DNA of 51,141 bases from Rhodoferax sp. (lineage in GTDB: Bacteria > Pseudomonadota > Gammaproteobacteria > Burkholderiales > Burkholderiaceae_C). Made by a program: the position numbers and the translations under genes. The stretch is from the NCBI GenBank assembly GCA_021737905.1, contig JAIPDA010000001.1, forward strand, positions 1 through 51,141. Direction: 5' to 3'. Below, in pieces: positions 41,400-49,683 of the stretch. The notes below the pieces were generated by a model. The model was given only the letters and a program-made list of their open reading frames with translations. It did no database searches and had not been told where the DNA came from. Numbering within the stretch: the stretch's first letter is position 1; every line of letters starts with the position of its first letter.

Positions 41400-42295
41400 A
41401 GGGCCAAGCCCAGGTCACGCAGCATATCCACAGGACCCCAGACCATCATCAGCAATGCGCTGGCAGCCAGAAAAGGGCCGAAAGGCAGATAAGCGCCGTC
41501 TCGCAACCGGGCCCGGTACTTGAGCACCAGGCCCACCACAGCGCCCGACACCGAGGCCAGCAGGATCATCGGCAGCAAGGCCGTCCAGCCCAACCAAGCA
41601 CCCAGTGCAGCGAACAATTTGAAGTCTCCGTAACCCATACCTTCTTTACCTGTGATCAGCTTGAATGCATGGTAGACCAGCCAAAGCGACATGTAGCCGC
41701 CGACAGCACCCCAAAAAGCATGGACCAAACTGACGCCGGGATTGATTTGCAAGGCGGCAGCGATCAACCCGGCCCACAGCAGGGGCAAGGTGATTTCATC
41801 AGGCAGCAGGGTGCTGTCCCAGTCGATCAGTGCCAGTGTGAGCAGGGCTGCTAAAAAACCGCACCATGCCAAGGCGGTGTAGCTGGCGCCCCAGCGCAGC
41901 ACACAGCCATAAAAAAGCACACCGGTGAAAAGCTCCACCAACGGGTAGCGCAAGCCATAGGCTTGGCCGCAGGCCGAACACTTGCCGCGCAAAAGCACAT
42001 AGCTCAGCACCGGTATGTTTTCATGCCAGGCGAGGGTGTGCTTGCAATGCGGGCAGCGTGAGCGCGGCTGCGACAGGCTCAATGAAACAAACTCTAGCGT
42101 TGGTAAGGGCAGGCCGGACTTTGCCGGGGTGAAGCCCGCGGTGCTTTCCCCGGTCAATTCGGCACAGTCACGGGCCCACTGAGCTTGCATGATGAGCGGC
42201 AGGCGGTGAATCACCACGTTCAGAAAGCTGCCGACCATGAGGCCCAACAAGCCCCCCAGCCAAGCCAAATACACAGGGCTGAGTTCAGGCCACAT
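41396..42295 (-). CDS. pilD: prepilin leader peptidase / N-methyltransferase
   Basis: 299 residues with about seven to eight membrane spans. It cleaves prepilin leaders and N-methylates the new first residue. An N-terminal GSFLNVVIHRLP precedes a cytoplasmic zinc loop with CPHC (81-84) and CSAC (106-109). The two catalytic Asp residues are D158 (LALIDWD) and D224 (GMGYGDFK). All key residues are present. The start shares one base with the pilC stop (TGATG), a coupling signature. Confidence 0.97.
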   Translation of the reverse strand: MWPELSPVYLAWLGGLLGLMVGSFLNVVIHRLPLIMQAQWARDCAELTGESTAGFTPAKSGLPLPTLEFVSLSLSQPRSRCPHCKHTLAWHENIPVLSYVLLRGKCSACGQAYGLRYPLVELFTGVLFYGCVLRWGASYTALAWCGFLAALLTLALIDWDSTLLPDEITLPLLWAGLIAAALQINPGVSLVHAFWGAVGGYMSLWLVYHAFKLITGKEGMGYGDFKLFAALGAWLGWTALLPMILLASVSGAVVGLVLKYRARLRDGAYLPFGPFLAASALLMMVWGPVDMLRDLGLAL

Positions 42296-43515
42296 CAGCT
42301 GACTTGACCTAATTGAAAGATCGGCAGGTACATGGCCACGACGATACCGCCAATCAGCACGCCCAGGGTGACAATGATGAAAGGCTCGAGCAAACTGGCC
42401 AGCGAGGCCAGTTGCTGGTCGACCTCGTCTTCAAAAAAGCCCGCTGCTTTTGCCAGCATGTGGTCCAGCGCACCCGACTCTTCGCCAATGCTGCACATTT
42501 GCAGCAGCATGGCCGGGAAAACGGCCGATTCGGCCATGGCCCGGTTCAGGCTGACGCCATCAGAGACTTGTCGCTGAATGCCGGCCGTGGCCACGGCATA
42601 GACCGAGTTGCCGGCAGTGCCCGCCACAGCGTCCAGGGCATCCATCAAGGGCACGCCGGCGGCGAACATGGTGGACAAAGTGCGCGTCCAACGGGCGATG
42701 CAGGCTTTTTGCAGCAAAGGACCGAAGACCGGCAGACGGAGCAAGGCACGGTCCAGCTTGGCCTGCAGCAAAGCACTTTGTTGCCACGCCCGCCACAAAG
42801 TCCACAGCCCCAAACCCGACAGACCCAATACCAACCACCACCAGCGTACAAAAAATGCGCTTGTCTGCATGACCCATAGGGTTGGCGCGGGCAATTGCGC
42901 GCCGAAAGAAGCAAACACGCTTTCAAAGGCCGGGATGACAAAAATCATGATCACCGCCATCACCACCAAGGCCACCAACACAACGGCTGTCGGGTAAGTG
43001 AGTGCGGCTCGAAGCTTGGACTTCATGGCCTCTGTTTTTTCCAGATGTACTGCCAAGCGCTCCAGCAGCAAGTCCAGTCGGCCGGCAGCCTCACCGGCAG
43101 CCACCAGGCTGCAATAAAGCGGCGAGAAGTAAGGCGCATGTCGCCCCAGAGCCATACTCAGGGCAGCGCCGGTTTCTACATCTGCGCGAATGTTTGCCAG
43201 CAATCGGGCAAATCGTGGATTGCGTTGGCCGCGACCGAGCGCGTCAAAGCACTGCAGCAAAGGCACCCCCGCCTGCAACATGGTCGACAGCTGCCGGGTG
43301 AATAAAGCAATGTCCACTGGCTTGATCTCCGCACCCTTGGCTGGCGCTTGCCCGCTGACCTTGGATGTCTGTACACCTTGCCGGCGCAGCATGGCCATGA
43401 CCTGGTTTTCGCCGCCGGCACGCATAGAACCCTGCACCGGCAGGCCCTGGCGGTTGATGCCCTCCCATTCGAAGTTGCGCTCGACAGCCGGGCCGGTGTT
43501 CAGGTGAAAATTCAT
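42295..43515 (-). CDS. pilC: type IV pilus inner-membrane platform protein PilC
   Basis: 406 residues. Two T2SSF domains (about 70-195 and 275-395), each followed by hydrophobic spans: VVLVALVVMAVIMIFVIPAFESVFASFGAQLP in the middle and IIVTLGVLIGGIVVAMYLPIF at the end. N-terminal ARM-like region FEWEGINRQG. PilC couples the PilB motor to pilin assembly. It lies 30 bases after pilB and overlaps pilD by one base. Confidence 0.96.
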   Translation of the reverse strand: MNFHLNTGPAVERNFEWEGINRQGLPVQGSMRAGGENQVMAMLRRQGVQTSKVSGQAPAKGAEIKPVDIALFTRQLSTMLQAGVPLLQCFDALGRGQRNPRFARLLANIRADVETGAALSMALGRHAPYFSPLYCSLVAAGEAAGRLDLLLERLAVHLEKTEAMKSKLRAALTYPTAVVLVALVVMAVIMIFVIPAFESVFASFGAQLPAPTLWVMQTSAFFVRWWWLVLGLSGLGLWTLWRAWQQSALLQAKLDRALLRLPVFGPLLQKACIARWTRTLSTMFAAGVPLMDALDAVAGTAGNSVYAVATAGIQRQVSDGVSLNRAMAESAVFPAMLLQMCSIGEESGALDHMLAKAAGFFEDEVDQQLASLASLLEPFIIVTLGVLIGGIVVAMYLPIFQLGQVS

Positions 43516-43545
43516 GTGAGGTTCAGGCTCGCGTTTGACGGCGCA

Positions 43546-44772
43546 TCAGGCATTGGTGCAGCTGAGGATTTCTTGTAGCGAAGTCAGCCCGAGTTTAACT
43601 TTGCGCAGGCCCGATTGCCGCAAGGTATTGACACCCTCTAATTGAGCTTGGGCTGCAATCTCCGTGGCACTGCCGTCTCGCAATATGATGTGCTGGATTT
43701 CATCGCTCACGGGCATCACCTGGTGCACTCCCACGCGCCCTTTGTAGCCCCGGTTGCACGCCTGGCAGCCTTGCGCGCGGTAAGGCTGCCAACTGCCATC
43801 GAGTTCTGCCGCGGCAAAGCCGGCCTCAATCAAAGTTTGACGCGTCAAATCCTCGGGCACTTTGCATTGCGGGCACAGACAACGGGCCAGCCGCTGCGCA
43901 GTGATCAACATGATGCTGGATGCCACGTTGAAGGGCGCAATGCCCATGTTGCGCAAGCGGGTCAGGGTGGTCGGCGCGTCATTGGTGTGCAGCGTAGACA
44001 ACACCAGATGCCCGGTTTGCGCTGCCTTGATGGCAATGTCCGCAGTTTCAAGATCGCGAATCTCGCCCACCATGATGATGTCCGGATCCTGCCGCAAAAA
44101 AGCCCGCAGCGCCACCGCAAAATTAAGGCCGGCTTTGTCGTTGACATTGACTTGGTTGACCCCGGGCAGATTGATCTCGCTGGGGTCCTCTGCCGTTGAG
44201 ATGTTGACACCCGGCTGGTTCAACCAGTTCAGGCAGGTGTAAAGTGAAACCGTCTTTCCGCATCCTGTTGGCCCGGTTACCAGCACCATGCCTGTCGGCC
44301 TGCGCAAAGCGTCTAATAATCGTCCCTTTTCCTCGGGTTCCAGCCCCAGCGCGTCCATGCCCATTTGCGCAGCGCTCGGGTCAAGCACGCGGATCACAAT
44401 TTTTTCGCCAAACAACGTGGGTAAGGTGCTCACACGGAAATCAATCACCTGACCCGCACCCATGGTCAGCTTGATGCGGCCGTCTTGCGGCACGCGCTTT
44501 TCTGCAATGTCTAGCCGCGAGATCACCTTGATGCGCGAGGCCAGCGTGTCCTTCAGACCCAGCGGCGGGCTGGCAACTTCCCGCAGTTCGCCGTCGATAC
44601 GGAATCGAACCCTGTAATTGAACTCGTAGGGCTCGAAATGCAGGTCTGAAGCTCGCAAATCCACCGCTTGTTGCAGCATTTTTTGCAAAAACGTGACCGC
44701 CGAAGCCTCCTCGAGGCTGCTGCCACCCATGGCGCCTGCAGCGCGCTGCAAGCGAGCTTCAGCAGTGGCCAT
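43546..44772 (-). CDS. pilB: type IV pilus extension ATPase PilB lacking the N-terminal domain
   Basis: 408 residues; PilB is usually about 565-580. The motor core is complete: N2 region (ASDLHFEPYEFNYRVRFRIDG start), Walker A GPTGCGKT at 167-174, Asp/His boxes, Walker B IIMVGEIRD at 232-240, TGHLVLSTLHTND, and a zinc group with C300, C303, C336 and C339. What is missing is the N-terminal T2SSE_N/MshEN region of about 160-170 residues. An in-frame TGA lies six codons before the chosen ATG, and only 201 bases separate it from hns, so no undetected extension exists. The ATG has no clear Shine-Dalgarno. Activity as a pilus motor is likely but untested. Confidence 0.9.
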   Translation of the reverse strand: MATAEARLQRAAGAMGGSSLEEASAVTFLQKMLQQAVDLRASDLHFEPYEFNYRVRFRIDGELREVASPPLGLKDTLASRIKVISRLDIAEKRVPQDGRIKLTMGAGQVIDFRVSTLPTLFGEKIVIRVLDPSAAQMGMDALGLEPEEKGRLLDALRRPTGMVLVTGPTGCGKTVSLYTCLNWLNQPGVNISTAEDPSEINLPGVNQVNVNDKAGLNFAVALRAFLRQDPDIIMVGEIRDLETADIAIKAAQTGHLVLSTLHTNDAPTTLTRLRNMGIAPFNVASSIMLITAQRLARCLCPQCKVPEDLTRQTLIEAGFAAAELDGSWQPYRAQGCQACNRGYKGRVGVHQVMPVSDEIQHIILRDGSATEIAAQAQLEGVNTLRQSGLRKVKLGLTSLQEILSCTNA

Positions 44773-44834
44773 GGCAAGGAATTGATTTCATGCACGCATC
44801 ATCACCGGCAGCGCACAAAAAGTAAATCTAAAAT

Positions 44835-44840
44835 ATTATA
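44835..44840 (-). promoter_or_regulatory. putative -10 box for pilB
   Basis: On the minus strand this reads TATAAT in an AT-rich stretch, 62 bases before the pilB ATG. The hexamer 17 bases upstream (GGCATT) is a poor -35. It lies between the hns terminator and pilB, so pilB probably has its own promoter. Confidence 0.45.
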
Positions 44841-44905
44841 TTTATTGGCTTGTGGGTAATGCCTTTTCGCCCGCCGACGGCCCACCGCAGAACGGCCAGC
44901 GCCAT

Positions 44906-44932
44906 TGAAAAAGCCCACGCAGGCGTGGGCTT
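44906..44932 (-). terminator. rho-independent terminator after hns
   Basis: AAGCCCACGC and GCGTGGGCTT pair perfectly around a 2-base centre (44911-44932). On the minus strand the stem is followed by a short T-run (GGGCTTTTTC). It lies 42 bases after the hns stop. Confidence 0.8.
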
Positions 44933-44973
44933 GGTCAGAAACAGGCGAGAGTAACTCGCCGGTGATCAGGGCA

Positions 44974-45267
44974 TCAGGCGATCAGGAAGTCAGCCTTGTT
45001 CTTGCCGGCCAGCCATTTAGGCGCCAGGCCGCGACCGCTCCATGTACTACCTGTCAAAGGATCGCGGTACTTGGCTGCGACTTTACCGGTCTTCTTGGCG
45101 CCGGCCTTGGCTTTGCCACCGGGAAACACATCGCTGGCTTTGAGCTGATACTCTTCTACAAGCGCGCGGACCTTGGAAATCGCTTCGCCTACTTCTTTTT
45201 GACGCACTTCCGAAACCTGGTTTTGAAGTGTTTCAATTTGGTTCAGCAGATCTTTCAGTGAGCTCAT
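44974..45267 (-). CDS. hns: H-NS family nucleoid-associated protein
   Basis: 97 residues from the ATG at 45267 with AAAGGA upstream. N-terminal coiled-coil oligomerisation part (residues about 1-45: LLNQIETLQNQVSEVRQKE), a Lys/Gly/Ala-rich linker, and the C-terminal DNA-binding motif KYRDPLTGSTWSGRGLAPKWL around 66-86. It silences AT-rich DNA. The flanks of the gene are strikingly AT-rich, so autorepression is likely. A perfect terminator hairpin follows it. The symbol is used for the family; the chromosome may encode several paralogues. Confidence 0.92.
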   Translation of the reverse strand: MSSLKDLLNQIETLQNQVSEVRQKEVGEAISKVRALVEEYQLKASDVFPGGKAKAGAKKTGKVAAKYRDPLTGSTWSGRGLAPKWLAGKNKADFLIA

Positions 45268-45400
45268 CAATATTTCCTTTGTAAAAGCAATATTCTAACA
45301 TATTAAAATATTTATTCAGCAATCTAAATTAAGCCCCAGATACTTGCCGATATGGCCAATATTCATGGCGTTTTAATAAAAATACTATGGCCAATCTTGA
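45268..45400. promoter_or_regulatory. AT-rich upstream region of hns
   Basis: Within a GC-rich window this stretch, especially 45285-45330, is dominated by A and T (AATATT, TATTAAAATATTTATT). On the minus strand TAGAAT stands close upstream of the hns ribosome site, with TTGCTG 19 bases further. It probably holds the hns promoter and H-NS binding sites (inference). A 10-base direct repeat TATGGCCAAT occurs at 45351 and 45386. Confidence 0.45.
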
Positions 45401-45458
45401 TGCCCAGCGCATGAAGAATGAGTTAGACAGAAAAAGACTTGAAAAACTGCTCCGTTAG
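45387..45458 (+). CDS. candidate 23-residue microprotein
   Basis: ATG to TAG frame encoding MANLDAQRMKNELDRKRLEK plus three residues, strongly charged and helix-prone. It lacks a Shine-Dalgarno and starts within the second copy of the TATGGCCAAT repeat. It may equally be the remnant of a longer gene or chance. Listed because it occupies the largest gene-free interval. Confidence 0.15.
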   Translation: MANLDAQRMKNELDRKRLEKLLR

Positions 45459-45484
45459 GAGCCTTGCCGCTTGCGCCTTGACAT

Positions 45485-45512
45485 AACTACTTTGGCTTCA
45501 TCCAAAGCAGTT
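45485..45512 (-). terminator. hairpin after ispB
   Basis: AACTACTTTGG and CCAAAGCAGTT pair at 10 of 11 positions across the loop CTTCAT, 13 bases beyond the ispB stop. There is no T-run, so it may act with Rho or protect the 3' end. Confidence 0.45.
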
Positions 45513-45525
45513 TATCGCGTGCCGG

Positions 45526-46509
45526 CTAGGCCCGGCGGTTCAACAGCTGTGCGGCCAGCTGCATCAAAGCCTGACGGTAGGCCGTGTCTGGCAAGATGCT
45601 GAGCGCATCGACCGCAATCTGCGCCTGCACTGCGGCCGTGGCCAATGTAGCCTCGAGGGCGCCGGTGCGTTGGACAATGGCCAGAATGTCCACCATTTTG
45701 CTGGTGTCGCCTGTTTCGATGGCCTGCTGCAAGGTTTGTCGCTCCACCTCGGTGCCACGCTGCATGGCAATGATCAAGGGCAAAGTCACTTTGCCTTCGC
45801 GCAGGTCATCCCCCAGGTTTTTACCCATCTCTGAGACATCACCGTCGTAATCGAGCACATCGTCAATCACCTGAAAAGCGGTTCCCAGCGCCTGGCCATA
45901 GTCGGCACAAGCTGCCTCCACCTCTGGCGAAGACAGGGCCAGCAAGGCGGCCAATCTGGCGCTGGCCTCAAACAATTTGGCGGTTTTAGAGCGAATCACG
46001 CGCACATACTCGTCTTCGGACAAGCCGGCATCGTGCATATTCATCAGCTGCTGTACTTCCCCCTCGGCGATCACATTGGTCGCTTCTGCCAGGGTGCGCA
46101 TGATGCGCATGTCCCCCGCGTCGACCATCATCTGAAAAGCGCGGGAGTAGAGAAAATCACCCACCAAGACACTGGCCGGGTTCCCAAAAGCCTCGTTGGC
46201 CGTTTCACGACCGCGCCGGAGTGTCGATTCATCGACCACATCGTCGTGCAGCAAGGTGGCCGTGTGTATGAACTCCACCACAGCGGCCAGATTGAATCGC
46301 TGCTCGCCTTTGTAGCCGAGCGCACCACACATCAGCAGCAGCAGGGCCGGACGCAGACGTTTGCCACCGGCAGCGACGATGTAGCGCGAAATCTGGCCGA
46401 TCAAGGCCACTTCCGAGCTCAAGCGGCGCTCAATCACAGCGTCCATACCCCGCATGTTGTCGTCAATGAGGGCCAAAGCGGCTGCGGTGCTAGAAGAATG
46501 AAGAGACAA
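45526..46509 (-). CDS. ispB: octaprenyl diphosphate synthase (polyprenyl synthetase)
   Basis: 327 residues. It builds the isoprenoid side chain of ubiquinone from IPP and FPP. Aspartate-rich motifs: first in LLHDDVVDES (about residue 90), second in QVIDDVLDYDG (about 220); GGKRLRPAL precedes them. The frame begins with TTG at 46509; later ATGs (46455, 46446) would cut the conserved N-terminal helix ALALIDDNM, so TTG is preferred. No Shine-Dalgarno is obvious. Divergent from rplU, a standard arrangement. Confidence 0.95.
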   Translation of the reverse strand: MSLHSSSTAAALALIDDNMRGMDAVIERRLSSEVALIGQISRYIVAAGGKRLRPALLLLMCGALGYKGEQRFNLAAVVEFIHTATLLHDDVVDESTLRRGRETANEAFGNPASVLVGDFLYSRAFQMMVDAGDMRIMRTLAEATNVIAEGEVQQLMNMHDAGLSEDEYVRVIRSKTAKLFEASARLAALLALSSPEVEAACADYGQALGTAFQVIDDVLDYDGDVSEMGKNLGDDLREGKVTLPLIIAMQRGTEVERQTLQQAIETGDTSKMVDILAIVQRTGALEATLATAAVQAQIAVDALSILPDTAYRQALMQLAAQLLNRRA

Positions 46510-46535
46510 GGAGGTTCCAAGGCAGGTTTGGAATG

Positions 46536-46541
46536 ATTATA
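46536..46541 (-). promoter_or_regulatory. -10 box for ispB
   Basis: Minus-strand TATAAT 26 bases before the ispB TTG, so transcription would start near 46529. The -35 region is GC-rich and unconvincing. Confidence 0.5.
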
Positions 46542-46622
46542 GGAAGGCCCGGACAGCCGGGGCAGTCCCGGGCCGGCTCAGCCCGCTCAGCAGGGGCCGA
46601 AAAAGCAGCCCGAACAGGGGGG

Positions 46623-46652
46623 TCGACAAGTTCAAGGGACAGGGGCTATAAT
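46623..46652 (+). promoter_or_regulatory. promoter of rplU-rpmA
   Basis: TCGACA (46623-46628, five of six to consensus) and a perfect TATAAT (46647-46652) are separated by 18 bases. Transcription should begin near 46659. The resulting 44-base leader contains a small stem (TCTGC 46660-46664 with GCAGA 46677-46681) ahead of the GAGG ribosome site. Confidence 0.75.
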
Positions 46653-46702
46653 CGAGGGCTCTGCGGAAATCCGTCTGCAGAACTCAATAGACGAGGTCTT
46701 AC

Positions 46703-47014
46703 ATGTACGCGGTCATAAAAACCGGTGGCAAACAATACAAAGTTGCTACGGGTGAAAAAATTAAAGTAGAACAGATTGCTGCGGACGTAGGCCAAGAGAT
46801 TGTTATCGACCAGGTATTGGCTGTCGGCACCGGCAGTGATATCAAGGTGGGTACGCCCTTGGTGTCCGGTGCAACAGTCACAGTCACGGTTCTTGCCCAT
46901 GGTCGGCACGACAAAGTGCGCATCTTCAAAATGCGCCGTCGTAAGCACTACCAAAAGCGCCAGGGCCATCGGCAAAATTTCACTGAATTGCAAATCGGCA
47001 ATATTGCCGGTTAA
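46703..47014 (+). CDS. rplU: 50S ribosomal protein L21
   Basis: 103 residues, the usual length. MYAVIKTGGKQYKV at the start and MRRRKHYQKRQGHRQNFTELQI at the C-terminus are the L21 signatures. It binds 23S rRNA. GAGG ribosome site and a strong promoter upstream; rpmA follows after 24 bases. Confidence 0.99.
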   Translation: MYAVIKTGGKQYKVATGEKIKVEQIAADVGQEIVIDQVLAVGTGSDIKVGTPLVSGATVTVTVLAHGRHDKVRIFKMRRRKHYQKRQGHRQNFTELQIGNIAG

Positions 47015-47038
47015 GCAAGACACCAGGAGTAACGGGAA

Positions 47039-47296
47039 ATGGCACAGAAAAAAGGCGGCGGCTCTACGCGAAACGGGCGCGATTCGCAGCCCAAAATGTT
47101 GGGTGTCAAAAAGTTTGGCGGCGAAGTGATCAACGCAGGCAGCATCATTGTTCGCCAGCGTGGCACCAAGTTCCATCCGGGCGCCAATGTCGGCATCGGC
47201 AAGGATCACACATTGTTTGCACTGGTTGACGGTCACGTGTCTTTCGCCATCAAAGGTGCTTTGAACAAGCAAACCGTCAACGTGACACCGGCCTAA
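47039..47296 (+). CDS. rpmA: 50S ribosomal protein L27
   Basis: 85 residues. MAQKKGGGSTRNGRDSQPK start, IVRQRGTKFHPGANVGIGKD core. L27 reaches toward the peptidyl-transferase centre with its N-terminus; there is no cleaved extension as found in Firmicutes. Followed by a strong terminator, so obgE has its own promoter or depends on read-through. Confidence 0.99.
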   Translation: MAQKKGGGSTRNGRDSQPKMLGVKKFGGEVINAGSIIVRQRGTKFHPGANVGIGKDHTLFALVDGHVSFAIKGALNKQTVNVTPA

Positions 47297-47320
47297 AGCG
47301 GTTCACTTCGATGGCATCGA

Positions 47321-47345
47321 AGCCCCGCCTGCCGGGGCTTTTTTG
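47321..47345 (+). terminator. rho-independent terminator after rpmA
   Basis: AGCCCCG (47321-47327) pairs with CGGGGCT (47333-47339) across CCTGC, followed by a six-T run. A second inverted repeat, CTTCGATG-G-CATCGAAG (47306-47322), abuts and overlaps its first two bases. Confidence 0.92.
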
Positions 47346-47431
47346 TTTCTGAATGCGCCTGTCCGGGCCTCTCTTGATTTTGTAAACTCGTAACGCACGC
47401 CAGCAGCCTCCGCAAGATCGGGTAACTCACC

Positions 47432-48514
47432 ATGAAATTTGTTGACGAAGCATACATAGACATCGCCGCTGGCGATGGCGGCAATGGCTGCGTCTCTTTT
47501 CGTCATGAGAAGTACAAAGAGTTCGGCGGCCCGAACGGCGGCGACGGTGGCCGGGGCGGGCATATTTATGCCGTGGCCGACATCAACCTGAACACCCTGG
47601 TTGATTTCCGCTTTTCCCGGCGGCATGACGCCCGCAATGGCGAGCACGGCAAAGGCTCGGACATGTTTGGCGCCAAGGGGGACGACATCATCCTGAAAAT
47701 GCCGGTGGGCACCATCCTGACTGACGCCGAGTCGGGAGACATTTTGTTCGAACTGCTGGTGCCGGGTGAAGAAATATTGATAGCCAAAGGCGGCGATGGC
47801 GGCTTTGGTAACCTGCGCTTTAAGAGCTCGACCAACCGTGCACCGCGCACCAAAACACCGGGATGGCCCGGTGAAAAGAAAAGCCTGAAACTCGAATTGA
47901 AAGTGCTGGCCGACGTTGGTCTGCTGGGCATGCCCAATGCCGGCAAATCGACCTTCATCACCGCCGTCTCGAACGCCCGCCCGCGCATCGCCGACTACCC
48001 TTTCACCACGCTGCACCCCAATCTGGGCGTGGTGCGGGTTGGCCCTGAGCAAAGCTTTGTGGTTGCTGACCTGCCCGGTTTGATCGAAGGCGCATCCGAA
48101 GGTGCCGGACTCGGTCACCTGTTCTTGCGGCACTTGCAACGCACGCGATTGCTTTTGCACATTGTGGACATGGCGCCGTTTGACGACAGCATTGATCCGG
48201 TCAAGCAGGCCAAGGCCATCGTGGGCGAACTCAAAAAATACGACGAAGGTCTGTTCGACAAGCCGCGCTGGCTGGTCCTGAACAAACTGGACATGGTCGA
48301 GCCCGATAAGCGGGCAGCCCTGGTCAAGGACTTCGTCAAACGTTTCAAATTCAAAGGCCCGGTGTTCGAGATTTCTGCCCTCACACGCGAAGGCTGTGAG
48401 CAGCTCGTCAAAGCCATCTACCAGCACGTCAAATCGGTGCAAAAAAGCGAACAAGTCCCTGAAGAGGTCGACCCGCGCTTTGCGCCTGCGCCCGTCGCGG
48501 GCCTGGACGACTGA
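47432..48514 (+). CDS. obgE: GTPase ObgE/CgtA
   Basis: 360 residues. Glycine-rich OBG fold (1 to about 158: DGGNGCVSFRHEKY, GGPNGGDGGRGGH), then a G domain with P-loop GMPNAGKST near 168, DYPFTTLHPNLGVV switch I, DLPGLIEGASEG (G3) and NKLDM (G4). The C-terminus is short and lacks the acidic tail of E. coli ObgE. It acts in 50S assembly and stress control. rplU-rpmA-obgE is a near-universal order. Confidence 0.98.
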   Translation: MKFVDEAYIDIAAGDGGNGCVSFRHEKYKEFGGPNGGDGGRGGHIYAVADINLNTLVDFRFSRRHDARNGEHGKGSDMFGAKGDDIILKMPVGTILTDAESGDILFELLVPGEEILIAKGGDGGFGNLRFKSSTNRAPRTKTPGWPGEKKSLKLELKVLADVGLLGMPNAGKSTFITAVSNARPRIADYPFTTLHPNLGVVRVGPEQSFVVADLPGLIEGASEGAGLGHLFLRHLQRTRLLLHIVDMAPFDDSIDPVKQAKAIVGELKKYDEGLFDKPRWLVLNKLDMVEPDKRAALVKDFVKRFKFKGPVFEISALTREGCEQLVKAIYQHVKSVQKSEQVPEEVDPRFAPAPVAGLDD

Positions 48515-48529
48515 CCTGCTCAGAGCCTC

Positions 48530-49669
48530 ATGACCACGACCACCACTTTGTCGCCCGTTTTAGTCAATGCCAGACGCATCGTCGTCAAGGTGGGCTCCAG
48601 CCTGGTCACGGACGAGGGGCGCGGCCTGGATGCCGAGGCCATTGGCCTGTGGTGCAGCCAACTGGCGCAACTGGTGCAAGACGGCCGCGAGGTCATCATG
48701 GTCAGCAGCGGTGCGATTGCCGAAGGCATGAAGCGGCTGGGCTGGGCATCGCGACCCAAAGCCATTCATGAACTCCAGGCCGCCGCAGCCGTCGGTCAGA
48801 TGGGCTTGGTACAAGTCTATGAAAGCAAGCTGCGCGAGCGTGGCATTGGCAGCGCTCAAGTCTTGCTAACCCACGCCGACCTGGCTGATCGCGAACGCTA
48901 CCTGAATGCCCGCTCCACGCTGCTGACGCTGATTCAGCTGGGGGTGGTGCCGGTGATCAATGAAAACGACACCGTCGTCAATGACGAGATCAAGTTCGGC
49001 GACAACGACACACTGGGTGCCTTGGTCGCCAACCTGGTGGAAGCCGATCTGCTCATCATCCTGACAGACCAAAAAGGCTTGTTCACGGCCGACCCGCGCA
49101 AAGACCCCCTGGCCACGCTGGTTCAAGAGGCGCAAGCCGGCGACCCGGCCCTTGAAGCGATGGCCGGCGGTGCCGGCTCCAGCATCGGCAGGGGCGGCAT
49201 GCTGACCAAAATTCTGGCCGCCAAACGGGCCGCCGGCTCGGGCGCCTCCACCGTCATTGCCTGGGGCCGCGAGCCCGACGCGCTGGTGCGCCTGTCGCGG
49301 GGAGAGGCCATTGGAACGCTGCTGGTGGCTCAGACGGCCAAAAATCAAGCGCGTAAGCAATGGATAGCCGATCATCTGCAAATGCGCGGCTCGGTGATGG
49401 TCGATGCCGGCGCTGTGGTCAAGGTGCGCGACGACGGCAAAAGCCTGCTTCCCATTGGAATGACCGCTGTGCAAGGCGAGTTCTCACGCGGCGATGTGAT
49501 TGCTGTAAGAGACGATACGGGTCTTGAGATTGCCCGGGGCCTGGCCAACTACACCAGCGCTGAAGCCAGACTGATTTGCGGCAAGTCTTCGGCAGAATTT
49601 GAGCGCTTGCTGGGCTACACGGGCGAGCCGGAAATGGTTCACCGGACCAACCTGGTGCTCAGCCGCTAA
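48530..49669 (+). CDS. proB: glutamate 5-kinase
   Basis: 379 residues. First step of proline synthesis. Amino-acid kinase domain (VVKVGSSLVTDEGRGLD, MVSSGAIAEGMKRLGW, NENDTVVNDEIKFGDNDTLGALVA, GRGGMLTKILAA) followed by a PUA domain from about 285. Feedback by proline is expected for the family. Starts 15 bases after obgE. No proA follows. Confidence 0.98.
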   Translation: MTTTTTLSPVLVNARRIVVKVGSSLVTDEGRGLDAEAIGLWCSQLAQLVQDGREVIMVSSGAIAEGMKRLGWASRPKAIHELQAAAAVGQMGLVQVYESKLRERGIGSAQVLLTHADLADRERYLNARSTLLTLIQLGVVPVINENDTVVNDEIKFGDNDTLGALVANLVEADLLIILTDQKGLFTADPRKDPLATLVQEAQAGDPALEAMAGGAGSSIGRGGMLTKILAAKRAAGSGASTVIAWGREPDALVRLSRGEAIGTLLVAQTAKNQARKQWIADHLQMRGSVMVDAGAVVKVRDDGKSLLPIGMTAVQGEFSRGDVIAVRDDTGLEIARGLANYTSAEARLICGKSSAEFERLLGYTGEPEMVHRTNLVLSR

Positions 49670-49683
49670 TTGGCGCCCGGGCC

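Noticed and set aside
45459..45525. Possible tRNA near ispB
   Set aside because: The hairpins here do not form a cloverleaf and there is no TTC-G-A T-loop; no tRNA was found anywhere in the window.
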